From the NCBI GenBank assembly GCA_964007475.1, contig OZ023273.1:65841560-65905559 (forward strand): 64,000 bases of DNA. The letters run 5' to 3'. A program made the translations under genes and the position numbers. The notes beneath the pieces are model-generated. The model was not told the origin of the DNA, did no database searches, and was given only the letters and a program-made list of their open reading frames with translations. The stretch comes from Hybos culiciformis. Lineage: Eukaryota > Arthropoda > Insecta > Diptera > Hybotidae. Shown here one piece after another: positions 37,901 to 50,528 of the stretch (position 1 is its first letter; every line of letters begins with the position of its first letter).

Positions 37901-40900
37901 ATGAGGCAAAAAAATAAAAAAAAAAATTCAATATTTCATCCCTTAGGTATTTTTCACACACAAAAATTAAAATCCACCACGCTTTTTTATGTGTAACATG
38001 CTTAATTTAGTGTATGATGTCGTAAGCAAATTACTTAAATTTTTTGTTAAAATAAAATTCATCTACCGTTAAAAATGTGCGCTATGCTTTATACATATAT
38101 ATATAAAGCTTTTAATGTGTAATTAGTTGGTTAGAGCAAATTATTTGCTTTCTCACTAATTAAAAGAAGAAGAAAAAAAAAAAACATAAGAAGAAAATAG
38201 AAAATTTTAATAAGAAACCCTTATATAATCAGAAATATATATTGTATACTATATATACTATATAGATGTATTTAAAATTAAAATCTTTGGCTAAGCTATG
38301 CTTACAAAAACACTATTTTGATTCATTGATCTTTAACTACTATTTTAGATACATTAATCTTTAAGCCTTGTATTTAAATATTCATGTTGTTGTCACTCAA
38401 TTCAAAGTTTAGTCTCGAATCATTACGAATGTCATGATATCCAGGGCTTCGTATTCCGAGATAATTTTTTATATAAAGCACTATTTTGATTTGCACGTCA
38501 TTAAATAATAGTTGAAGAGTTAAAGAAGACTTTATTTTGTGCTTTTTAATTTTATCGATTTCTTTGAGCTACAATTCTTTATTTTGATGTGGTATGGTAG
38601 GTGGGATTAAAACACTTAACGTCTCTGGTAGTCCAGAATTAGCGCAATTTGTAATCTGATGTTAAAAAAAGATATAAATTTAAAAAAGTGTTACTTCTTA
38701 CTTAAAAAAAGATTTTCTTAACTATATTTTCAATATTGCCATCGCAACTTCATTTATTATATGTCAACTTTGAATTCAATATTATTTTTCATCTCTTTTG
38801 TTGCTTTCCAGGGATGTTTTATTATAAATTTAAGGATACAAAAAAAAAATTATATAAATATACTTATACATACATACATATATATACATTATTTATTCAA
38901 CAGAATTTTCTTGTTAATTTTACAAAGGCACCAAAAAATAAATTTGCATTAAAAATTAAGATCTTACAAAATTACAAAAAAAAAAAAAAAAACGAAAAAA
39001 AAAAGAAATTAGGTAAATAAGCCTTAAACGAACATAAAATGAAAGATATTCATTTTCATTATACTTCCAAATACGATTTTTTTTTTCCTTTAATTTTTTT
39101 TTATTATAATTCATATGCTTTAGCATTTCTACAAACATTTTACCGATTTTATGTTAAAATTTTCATACTAAGATGATTTCACATTAAAATTAAGTTTGCA
39201 AAGAAGAGCGCATAATACATATCTATATATAACTTATTCATATTTAAAAAATATATAATGTAGAGGTATAAGAAGCAAGCAGTTTTATAGAATTCTAACA
39301 AAATTAATATTTTTTTCTGAAGCTCAGCATTTTTAATTTATATTCAAAAGAGTTAAGCTGTTTCCAGAATTAAAAATAAAAATCTAATATTTCCTTAAAA
39401 TAAGAAAAAATTATCGAACATAGACTTACTGAAAAGTTGTATATAGAATTTCAGACGAGGAGTCCAGGTTGCTTTTCTGATTTTATATTTGGTCGAAATT
39501 GATAAACAAGAAGGAGTAAGAAATTAATTTTTAGTTTTTTTTTACAGTTTAAGTTCGAAAATATTTCAAACTAATATTGAACCATTCTAAATATTTTTTT
39601 TTATAATACACCTCGTACTTAAAATTTAAATACGCACATCTTTAAAGTTAAAAAAAAAAATAAAAAAAATTAAAGAAAACAGAGTTATATATTTAAAACC
39701 CTCCTAAAAGATGGTAATTTTGATCAATGATTAGTTTTTCTTTGATTTTTTTTTTGTAATTTATTTATATATGTATATTTAAGTATTATGAAAATAATAT
39801 AATAATGAAGTTATAAAAAACTTTGTTAGCTCAGCAGTAAAAAATTAAATTAATTTTTTTAATGAAATACTTGATTAGCATCATTTCGAATATGTATAGC
39901 TTATACCTACAACCTAATGCAAAATAGTTATATTAGATTAATTAATTGAAATATTTATTTATGTAACATCTATTAAGTATTTCAGATATTGAATTTAAAT
40001 AAATACAAAGAAGTATTATTATCCTACTTAAAAGTATAATTTTTGCACCACTCAATCAGTTAAAAAAAATATGTATCTTTTCAAGTGTAAAAATTTTTTT
40101 CAAAAAGATGCACAAAACAAAATCTTAACTAAATACTATTTATAGAATTTTTTTTTGTTTTAATGTTATCTAAAGTGGTATATTTACTCTATCTTATAGT
40201 GTATACATATATAAGTACATATCATATAAAAAACTACCCTATTGTCATTACATGCCTTAGAAAAAAAAAAAAATACGAAAAAAATAATAGTTAGAAAATG
40301 TTTATATTAAAGTGAAACCTATATAAATGAATGGATGATGTGTGTGCGGTAACATTTTATTTGTTTGATAAAAAAAAAATTAATTCTTACTAGGTACCAG
40401 CAAGAATAATTTAAAAATCACAGAATTGATGTCACAATTTTTTTTTTCTCTCATGTTTTTTATTTCTTATTTTTTTTTGTCATGACAGCATTAATTACGA
40501 ACACTATTAATTAAAAAAAAAAAAAAAATTCGAAGAACTACAAAGAAATATTATTTCAGTTTTTTTTTTTTATTTTTGTTTTATTCTAAAAGGAAAAATC
40601 TCAAAGAATGATTTAAAGAATTTTCTTTTAACTTTTTTTTTTTTTCAACTAAATGCTTAAAGCTTTTATCGCATCTATCCAGAAAAATTAAAAGAAAAAC
40701 TTCAAAAGCTAGGTATAGTAATAATAAAAATTTGAATTTTTAAGAATGTCATAATATCCAAAATAATTGTGGGAAAAAAATTTTATCTGCAATCGAAATA
40801 TATGATAAATTATCAAATAATATAGTTTGCTAATGAAGTATTTTCTTAAATATATATATTATATAAATGTCATATAAATGTTTTTGAATGAAGTTCGAAT

Positions 40901-41040
40901 CTCGTTCTAAATATATTTTTTCTTTTCGGTGAAGACTGTGTGCGCTTTAAACTGCGATATTATTTAATTTTTCATTCAACAAAAATTATTTCTTTATTAA
41001 GCTAACCAATTAACGTTAACAAATATATTTGCAATATTAG
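34951..41040. other. Intron 1 stretch, extreme A/T homopolymer region
   Basis: About 6 kb dominated by poly-A and poly-T tracts, densest at 35230-35950 and 36630-37320 (for example T-runs near 35769-35788 and A-runs near 35328-35347). Open frames here translate to K/N/I/F/Y-rich low-complexity peptides. No gene is supported. Confidence 0.5.
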
Positions 41041-41043
41041 AGT

Positions 41044-41300
41044 ACAGGGTGTAAAAAGAAAATTCTGTCGATATGTTCTACGCAGGTTAAATTGACACGA
41101 TGCCAATTTAATTTGCCACCCTACAACCAACGTCTAACGTTGCTGAAGTTGTCGATTGTGGAAGCAAGAAGGTCTTTCACTTTGCTTTTCTTGCAAAATT
41201 ATTCTGGATAGAGTACGAAAGCCCCACTTTGCTCTCCAGATTTCAATTTAATATGTCAGTTACAGTTTTCTCGCACTAACTACGGTCAAAATGGGTCATT
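41044..41300 (+). pseudogene. Possible mariner-like transposase fragment
   Basis: A GC-richer island starting at ACAGGGTGT. Near 41190-41255, LAKLFWIEYE in one frame and PLCSPDFNL in the next resemble the mariner stretch LLxxLGWxxxxHPPYSPDLxP with a frameshift. No other domain or terminal repeat is identifiable, so this is tentative. Confidence 0.3.
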
Positions 41301-44300
41301 GCCTACGTTGGTTAAATGTTTTAATCTTTATTGTGATATTTTTCATTCGAGTGGTTTTGATAGATTCAATTCATTAATTATCTTAGAAATTTCTTACTCC
41401 TTGTTGATCAAAATATATATAGGTAGCTATATTATATTTATTTTTACATATAGTAAAAGAAAATTTTTGAAAAACTCTTAAAAAACAGTTGTACACGTTC
41501 AAGAAGTGTTAATCATTCAAATATTTATGCTATTATAATTTGAATATCAATATCATTATTATTTAAATTTGTTATTTTCCCTCTTTTTTTGTTCCATATT
41601 TCCTTGTTATGAAAATGCATAGATGAAAAAGTTTTCAATTTATATTTCCTCAATATATGTATAAGTTTTTTTTTTCCTACATAAGGACATTTATATGAAT
41701 TAGCTGAGTCTGCAAAAAAAAAACATAAAATAAAAAAAATTGTTTTTTTACTGTTCAGTTCACATTAAAGTTTTTGGGGAATGTGTATACCATACATACT
41801 TTTTTTTTATTCACATAAAAATTTCAATATAATAATTTCATTCCTTATATTGTACATATAAATATATATGTATTCATATATTATTATATGTAGTACAATG
41901 TACATACTAATGTACATATGATATTTTTTTTACCATATGTTTTAACATCGTGCTAAAAAAAAAATCGTTAAAAAAAAGGAAATTCGTTTTCTGAGTAATT
42001 ACTGGGTGCTGAGTTTGAAAACATAGAATGATATTAAATTTTATGAAATAACAAAAAAAAAATAAAAAAGTTGAAATTTAAATTTATTATGCTAAAACGT
42101 TATAATTTAAAATGTCAAATTACTATCCTAATTAAAATAAATGAAATTATAAATATCCACATACATATATACGTGTGTAGAAAATTGTCATTTATTGAAT
42201 TTCATATTTGAGTAATGTTATTTCTATTAAAAGACAATCTTACATAATAATTCCATTTTAACGACAGAATGTCGTTCGCACTTGACTAAGAATTCAATAT
42301 AGCATATCTGTAATATCTTTTTATGTGGGCAAAAGTATTCTGGAATTAACCAAATCTACTTTTATTCTACAAATAATGTACAAATTAACTATTAGAGTAA
42401 AACTTATAATGTTATCAACGTTTAGTTTTTTTTTAATACATTTATGCTTTTTCAGGACTAAAAGATAAAATATAGTGTATATTTTTATGCATGTAATTTG
42501 ATGTACTCTACAATCATTGTGACAATATTAATAATTGTCCACAAAATAAGATCGCTTTGCTTAAAAAACTAAGTTGACCTGCCTTTCTCCGACCTTGAAT
42601 GTAGGTAAATTGTTCATGGTGCTAAAAAGCTGGTATAAAGTTTAAAAAAAAATTGTAAAATAATTCAAAAGATTGGTTTTTTCTGAAACAAAAAATTATT
42701 TACTAGAATTTATAGAATATTTATATACATATACCTATACATAATATTCATAAAAAATACCTTTTTTCCAATTCTAATAACAATAAGTATAATATTGATT
42801 TGTCTTAAAATGTCATTTCAATTCTATAAATCTATCAAATTAACTTTATGGCTAGGGACACTATGTATGTATATGTAATGTACTTTTTTATTCTAATATA
42901 TATAGTTAAGGCAAATAAAGTATATAAAACTTTAAAATTCCCAAAAGGCAGTTACCATTCTGAATAAATTTTGATGAACAAGAATGAAATTTTATTTTTC
43001 ATTCTTTTACTTTATTTTTTTTCTATAAAAAAAAAAAAATTTTCTATGTAACTTACAAACATGTTGCCTTGGCCTTTTGTTTCCTGATAATTTTTTATCC
43101 ATAATCCCATATGGAAAGAAAACCTGCATTTCTATTTTTTTTTAACAAAATTTATCTAAATGTAAATACATTTAAGGCTACTATGTACATATATTATGTA
43201 TACCAATACTGAATGTAATATGTATACTTATATAACTATAGAAAGAAACATGCATAGTTAGTTTAAAAAAAAAGTTGTCTGTAAAGTGTTTATGAAAAAC
43301 AAAAGCCGCAATGAGGATCAAAATCTATATATATACATTTTTTTTTTTACTACTTTTTAATATATGTTTTTGTAATCAATTTTTTTTTTTCTAATCATAT
43401 TAAAAGCATAAAGTTTTGATTTCATTAACCAGATAACATTTAACATATTTTTTTAAATTATTATAAATTAGAATAAAAATTAAGTTCTTAAATAATTTTA
43501 GTATAATTCACTGTGTATATATTTTGTCTATTTATTTGTGTACTTGTATAGTAATTTATATAATTTTACTTGAACAACTACAATTCTTCAGGGAAGTCCA
43601 ATTATGTGAATTTAAATTGTTGTTACCTACTTTTGAACAACCCAAGATTATATCCAATTGTTTCAATTTGAATCAATAATCGTATAATTCACGAAAAGAA
43701 CCAAAAGTGATAATTCAATAGTAGTGTTAAGTAATTTTTGTTTTTTTTTTCTCCAAATTGCGAACATATTTCTTTTAGTTCACACGTAAGTTCACTTCAG
43801 TTACTTTATCATTATTTTCTCAGTTAATGATATCCTTATGGAATATTGTGGGATAAGTGAAAATTTCTTTGAAGTGTTTTTTTTTCTTGTTTTATTATAC
43901 ATTTTCTGCATTTTATTTTTATATTTTTTTTTTTAACATATAAAAAAAAATTAATTAAAAAATTTTTAATCTGGGAATAAAGCAAAAAAAAAAAAACAAA
44001 AAAAAAAAAATTTCATAATCAGATGCTCTCATATAACATAAAACAGTGAGAAATCTAATTAATAAAAAATTTTTTTTTGTGATTTACAAAAATTTTTTGT
44101 ATTTAGATGGAAAGCTTCTTGGGTTCTTTAATCAAATTATAGAATTTTTTTTGTGATCATGTAGCAAGAAAAAAAAACAAAAATGTTATTGAAGTTTATT
44201 AAAGTGTGTTAATTCTTCTAAAACGTTTCTAAGTTATTTTTCTTAAAAAACTAATATTTGTGAAACAAACATTTGTTTTCGCCTTCAAAAACATAAAAAG

Positions 44301-44409
44301 CTTTCCACATATTCTTGTAATCAATGTACTGAACATTATAAACTAAACCATCAAAGCAAGAAACATAAAGAAGTGCTTGATGGTGCTTGATCGCATTACA
44401 ATATACATG
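41301..44409. other. Intron 1 stretch without distinct feature
   Basis: AT-rich intronic DNA with TATA/TACATA-type simple repeats (for example 41850-41920). No gene or transposon end recognised. Confidence 0.45.
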
Positions 44410-44700
44410 GTTTACATGACCGTGGTTGAGTCGAGATATGGTCGAAAAAAGGTAAATTGTTTACCTGATGTATATTCGAAAATGCCTGTGGTTGAACTGT
44501 GCCCTTTGAACTGAGAACGAAAAAGAAACAGCAGTTGCTTACTTTTAACAGGGTTAACCGTTCACAATATTTACATGGAAAGAATTAACTTAACCGAGCG
44601 AATTCCTTAAGTTTAGTCAGGTTAACTCTATTTCAACTCAAGCACAGTTTAAATGTAGTTGAAACCTACTGGAACCCGATTTCAACTCTCCATGTAAAGC
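44410..44700. mobile_element. Probable ~290-bp MITE with imperfect inverted ends
   Basis: The left end GTTTACATGACCGTGGTTGA and the right end, in reverse complement, GCTTTACATGGAGAGTTGAA align with several mismatches. The interval is richer in GC than its flanks and contains repeated GTTGAA / GGTTAAC motifs. No clear target duplication and no coding sequence. Confidence 0.45.
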
Positions 44701-46490
44701 AGATAATAGATTTCTTTCAAATTGCAGGAGGCTGTTCCTCTTTATACCTTGACATATTAATTTTATTATTATATAGAATTTTTTTTTTAATTATAATATT
44801 TTAATATGTTTTCTTATTATTTTCTAACTGTATGAATTAATTTAGCTATATTTTAACTATTTTTATAATTTTAAATAATTAGCTCTTAAACTACACATAT
44901 ATGTATTAAAATAAAATAACGGTTTGGAAAGATTTAATCTTTTTTTTTGTGACACTTTCACACAAAAATTCACCAAATTAAAAGTATATAATTGAATTAA
45001 AGTCAGTTAACTTTTATGCAAGAATTAAATTGTTATTCAAAATCAACCTGTCAAATTATTTCAGAATTTTTTTTTTTATTATGCTTTAAATGTAAATTTT
45101 TTTCATATTTTTTTTAATTTTGTTTTTTTTTTATATACTATAACATTTAAAATTAATACTTTAAGAGTTCAAGGACAAACATTTAAATAAAAATGTTGTT
45201 ATAAAATTAAAAAACAAAATTGGAAAATATGATCTTGATAATAAATTCGTTAAAAAAAAAATATTATCACTTGCTTCATGAACATGTTATTATTATTAGT
45301 TCTTTCTGCTTTGTTATATATATTAAATATGTTATTGCTGCAGTCAGGTGAACTCAGCTTTCATCTTCTATAATTTCATAAATATAATGTTTCATTTTGA
45401 ATTAACTTCATAAGATCAAAGTGACAGAATGTATAAAATTGAAAAATATCAAAATTCTTTGCACATCAAACCACTTCAAAACAATTTAAGGATAATGCAA
45501 ATTCTAAAAATGTTTATTAACGTTATTTAAAAAAGAAAACATTTCAAGGCAAGATATTTGTAAATATATAGATTTTAGAACTTAATAAATGCTTAATTCA
45601 ATAATGATACCAAAGTCAGAAAGCAAACATGCAAAATGTTAACTTTCTACAAAAATAAAGATGTTATGAACTGAAAACTCTTTCCTACATTAATTTTACT
45701 ATATGCAAAAAAAAATATTAATAAATAATTACAAAAAAAACTTCAATTAATAATTGTTACAAAATTAAATATAAAACACACTGTCACAAATAAAAACATA
45801 ATTTTCATGTCGTCTTTATATTATTAATCTTTTATATTATTATTTTGTACAACTTTATTTTGTATTTTCTATTTTTTTTTTTTTTATTTATATTATATAA
45901 TTATAATTATGACCAGAATATCAAGGTCATTGAGAATATAATCATCATATTCGTCATTTGTATGCATAATAACAATAAAATTTTGTCGCACTTTCAACAA
46001 AGTATATGTATATATAACAATAAAAGACACCTTGCGTGCCAAACTTTCATTCATATTAAAACCATTAAAGTGTACAAAAGGAAAACCATTTTCGGTGATA
46101 TTCAACAGAAAAAGTTAAATAAAGGTTTTTTATTTGAATTTATTTATTATTTTTTTATTTTTTTAGATTTATTGAATACGAAGAATGAAGGAAAAATTCT
46201 TTTAAGAATATAATATATATGTATGTGCCAAAATAATGCAATTAACACTCCTCATTCCAAGCAGTTGATTAGTGTCACCACGACATTGTTATTTCACATT
46301 CAAACTTAAACCCATTATCTGATAAAAAAAAAAAGAAAGAAAAGAAAGAAAACATTTGAACTAAATAAGTAAATCTCTTAATATATAGCTTGTTTAAGTA
46401 GGTAATTTTTTTTTTTTTTTTGTCATTTAAATATTAAATTATTTTCAATTTAAAATAAATATATCATTAATTAATTTATCAAGAATATTT
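44701..46490. other. Intron 1 stretch without distinct feature
   Basis: AT-rich. The 122-codon frame at 45845-46213 and its antisense partner are not supported by composition or motifs. Confidence 0.45.
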
Positions 46491-46574
46491 TGTACGTGCA
46501 TGCATGTACTCTCGAAACCTGGGTAGAATCCCCAGTTTATTTCTTAAATACATGTTTTTAGCTGGAAAATTCAT

Positions 46575-47220
46575 AAGCTAGTTCACTAAAAAATCCAGTT
46601 CTAAAAATCTAGATCTAGGTAAAAATTTAAAAACTATTTATCGAAAATAGAATCCATCTCAGATCATTGTTATCCCAGTTATTATGGTGAACTAGATTAC
46701 AAAAATGGAAATTTAAATCTAGAACTTAGTTTTAGGAAAATTTCAAGAATTATTAAAATATAATTTCTGCAATTATTATCTATTTCTCCTTGGTAGTTGA
46801 TTAGTTTCTCCTTTTTAGATTTCAATAATTGATACTAGATTTCAATTTGATTAGTTAGGTTTAATAAACTAGATCAATCGTAAATTAACGCAAGACCCTT
46901 GCTACCTAGGATTTCACAAGTAACCTTGCTTGGTATTTTCAACTGAAATCTAGGTAAATTTTGGAAGCTAGATTTCAAATTTTATCCTAGTGGCTACAAA
47001 TCTAGTTGCTCATTCTAGTTTTATGTATACAGTGAAACCTGCCTAAGACGGAACCGCAACGGACCGGAAAATAGTTCCGTCTTAGGCAGTTTTCCGTCTT
47101 ACACGGGTTGATTTGAAAGGAAAAATCAAAAATCAAAAAAAAAAAAGTTCCGTCTTATACAGGTTTCCGTCTTATACAGTTTCCGTCTTAGACAGGTTTC
47201 ACTGTACTAGGTTCTAGCCA
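46575..47220. repeat. CTAG-dense degenerate repeat block
   Basis: Fifteen CTAG tetramers occur in about 470 bp of non-MITE sequence, many as AAATCTAG, TCTAGGTAAA or GCTAGATTTC in both orientations. This suggests a decayed family of short dispersed units. It is interrupted by the pogo-like MITE at 47030. No known family recognised. Confidence 0.55.
47030..47204. mobile_element. pogo-like (Tc1/mariner superfamily) MITE, 175 bp
   Basis: Ends CAGTGAAACCTG and CAGGTTTCACTG are inverted, with TA on each side (47028-47029, 47205-47206), the target duplication of Tc1/mariner elements. The inverted similarity continues as CCTAAGACGGAA / TTCCGTCTTAGAC. The right half carries three tandem TTCCGTCTTAYACAGGT-type units and the left half two related ones. 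CAGTGAAACCT is typical of pogo-like ends. No coding sequence. Confidence 0.85.
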
Positions 47221-49147
47221 ATTTTGTTTGAGAGTGTATGTTTTCTTAATATTTTCATTTTGTTTACTGTTTAGGGTGTCATATATTGACAGTGTTTTAA
47301 AGACTCGATTTAAGTTTTTTAAAACTTTTACAAGCCCGGCTGTTGCTTTTTTTTATAATAATAAATATGAATATAATATAAACTAAAAATTTACATAAAA
47401 ATGAAAGAAATAGAAACTCTCCCTCCAAAAATAATAATTTTTTATACGTACATACATGTAGCTCAATACATACAAATATATAAATTCTAAGCATATAATC
47501 ATAATAAAGTTCTAAAAGATATATAAATTAAAAAGAAATTAATTTTGGATAAATAGGTCAGTAATTTAACAGTTTTAGGTTCGATGTTCTTTCAAACAAA
47601 AAGTTTCAAATAAAATTTCATATTTCTCAAATTTTTATTTTTCCTTATTTTTTATTTATTTTTTTTTTTCGTGAAAGGTTTTAACCCCACTTTTATTAAC
47701 ATATATACATTTATTTCTATATAACCCTATGTAACAAGGATAAAAGATAAATTATTAATTTTGTATAACCCTTTTTCTATTTTATTTTTTTCGTAAATAA
47801 CATAAAGTTTTATTCATTTTGCATAAATTATTTATAATATTTATAATAATAATATATCTTTTCGAAAAAGTGGCAAAAAAAAAAAAATTAAAAGTAATGA
47901 AAAACTTTTGAAACGATTTTCGAAGAAAATTATTCAAAAAAAATAAAATAAAATAAAAGGAAAGTACCATTAATTTTCTTCTTATATATTTTTCTTATCT
48001 TAAAGGAGTTCTTCCCTTTTTCTTTATTTAGTTGTTTTTTTTTTTCGTATTTTTTTTTTTGGTACCCAAGAAGTCAAAAATAAATAATTATTATATTTTT
48101 GTATATACATATAGTATAGTTTTAAAAGCACCCAATGGAATATTGAATTTTATTATTTCACAGAAAATATTGAAAATATGGTTTGAAAATAATATTTAAT
48201 ATTATACACTCTAACATAACACATTGTTTATATAATCCAAACTGTATAAACATGTCAGTTTTTACTATTTCATAAACTATAGAAATTATGATTAGAAGAA
48301 TACTAGGATCACAATAATTATGCTAAATAGTTTGAAAAAATATATACCTATATGCTTTATAATAGCATGTAATTCATATCATACTGTGTTCAAATTTATT
48401 TCTTCTATTTACACTAGATATAGAATGTTATCAGTCCAAAATAAATATTTAAATTGAATTTATGAATTTTACATTTTTATTCTCAAAGAAGAGAACTTCA
48501 AAATCTGTATTCACTATTACTGTCTATGAATTTCTAGCGGCGGCTTTGTGCGACCTATGAAATTAATTTTTAGAGCCCTTTTTATCTGATTAAAAAAATT
48601 ATGTAGAAGTGGTGGAAGATATATAAATTATTATAAAGGTACAAAAAGTTTTATTTAATAAACGTTTAATAATTCAATAGTTTTTAATTTATAAAAATAA
48701 AACATATCTAATTTCATTTTCAACATAAGTAACAGTATAAGAATTTTTAAAACAGTTATCAATTAATTTTTATTTTACAATTCTAGAATTTTTCTTGCCT
48801 TCAAGCTTGAAAACTCTTCAATAATTTCATTTAGATCTATTTTATCTCAAATATCCTTTTCAATTGCTATCATAAATCATAAATAAAAAAAAAATAAATA
48901 TGAATTTTTATGTACATATAATATAAGAAAATTTTGAAAAAAAATTTCGTCTACAAAGATTTAAATGTGTGTTAGAGAAATGGAAATGGAACATATATAA
49001 TTCTTTAATAAGATAGCGAAATGCACCCTTTACAGAGCGACGCTCCCGTGCAATACATGGTCTGCATTGCGTGTTGAGCCGGATCTGTGAATAAAGACTT
49101 TGAAAATATCAAATTAGATATGAAAATTTTTCTATATAAAGGTATAA
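47221..49147. other. Intron 1 stretch with small unclassified patches
   Basis: Mostly AT-rich. Two short GC-richer patches, at 48528-48560 (TCTAGCGGCGGCTTTGTGCG) and 49018-49092 (CGACGCTCCCGTGCAATACA...), look like fragments of interspersed repeats but match nothing I recognise. Confidence 0.4.
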
Positions 49148-49155
49148 ATATAAAC

Positions 49156-49554
49156 ACAATTGGGGATACAAGCTATAAACAACAGAATAGCCACCGTATA
49201 TTTATATGAGAGGTGAACACAATTGGAGCTACTGGCTGGCTACAAGCGACTTTATCGCCGGGCGACAAAATAGAAAATTTTCTATTTTTGTATCCCGGCT
49301 ACAGCTTAAACAGCTGATAATCATTTGTCAAACTGTAATTTTCAAATACAAATTCAAAAATCAAAATAAATTCAGACATTTGAAATGTAAAAAACAATTT
49401 AAATATATATTTTTTTTTTAATTAATAAATTTTGTTTGTTTTTTTTTTCAATAACTTTAGCAATAAAAATAATATCGTCGTCGCGGTTATTGTGTTTATT
49501 CCAGCAATATATCTGTCGCTAGTAGTTGTCGCTGTATCGTGTAGCCCGAATTGT
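49156..49554. mobile_element. 399-bp inverted-repeat DNA element, superfamily unassigned
   Basis: The left end ACAATTGGGGATACAAGCTA and the right end, in reverse complement, ACAATTCGGGCTACACGATA are inverted repeats over about 20 bp with scattered mismatches. The flanks ATATAAAC (49148-49155) and ATTTAAAC (49555-49562) could be an 8-bp target duplication with one mismatch. GCGACA/TGTCGC motifs recur inside, and a second ACAATTGGAGCTAC copy sits at about 49219. The 71-codon frame in it is not a recognisable transposase. Confidence 0.6.
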
Positions 49555-49562
49555 ATTTAAAC

Positions 49563-50309
49563 CTTAATACCTAAAATAATGAAGTTGTCAATATATCAGA
49601 ATATATTAGAATATAGAACATAATAAGTATATAAAACATTTCAATTAAATAACTAAATAATAATTTGATTTCAAATTTTTAATTTTTTTATAATTTCTTT
49701 TCATTCAAAATGAAACACTTTTATAAATGTTAAATATTTTCTTTAAAATGTACTTATATATATTTTTTTCCTTTAACTCGCCTGATGATGACGGAAGGTG
49801 TTATTAAAAATAATGAGATTTTCTTATTTATATTTTCCTGGCATAAAACAAAATTAATTATTTTCTATGAAAATACAAATAAAAAAAATTATTCTTAATG
49901 TATATTTAATTGTTTTTTTTTTTTTCTTATTTATAAAAAAACAAATAAAAACATTTTTCATGGTACAAATAAATATATATTTTTTCCAAATGTGTTGATA
50001 ACTAAATTTATTATGTAAAATTAGAATTTAAAATTCCATGTTTTTATGTAGTTCAAAATATTTTCATTATTTCCTTTTTTAATTTTTTTTTTTTTACTTT
50101 ATTTTATTTTATTTTTTTAAACGAAAAATCAATATATATTTTTAGGACAAATTTTATTTTATTTTTGAAGTTTATACTTCTTTTAACGCGGTGTATGATA
50201 TAAATGAGTAATTCTGTAGGGGGTAAAAATTTTTTTACTCATTCGAATTTGAGTTAAAAAAAAAAACGACATGCTGTACCGTTTGAATACTCAAAAAAAA
50301 TGAGTCAAC
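49563..50309. other. Intron 1 stretch without distinct feature
   Basis: AT-rich with poly-T/A tracts. At its end ACTCATTCGAATTTGAGTT (near 50240) forms a small palindrome just before the tandem block begins. Confidence 0.45.
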
Positions 50310-50528
50310 TCAATAATCATTTGTTATTTATAAAAACAAAATAATTTGGCGCGAAAAATTTAAATTCAAATTATTTTTAAAAATCTTTCGTTTACAAATT
50401 TTTTAAAATTTAAATTTTTTTTCAAATTAGGTAGTTCAATAATCATTTGTCATTTATAAAAACAAAATAATTTAGCACGGAAAATTTAAATTCAAATTAT
50501 TTTTTAAAAATCTTTCGTTTACAAATTA
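50310..50528 (+). repeat. ~126-bp tandem duplication, second copy interrupted
   Basis: TCAATAATCATTTGTTATTT (50310) recurs as TCAATAATCATTTGTCATTT (50436), and the identity continues through ATCTTTCGTTTACAAATT. The second copy is cut at 50528 by the 581-bp MITE and resumes after 51109 (AAAATTTATTTTTCAAAATAGGTAG). Confidence 0.8.

Noticed and set aside
40890..40906. B-box-like GTTCGAATCTCG
   Set aside because: No A-box at a suitable distance upstream, so no tRNA or SINE call.
45845..46213. 122-codon frame with antisense 70-codon frame
   Set aside because: No motif on either strand; typical chance frame in AT-rich sequence.
49206..49421. 71-codon frame
   Set aside because: Lies inside the 399-bp inverted-repeat element and shows no transposase motif.
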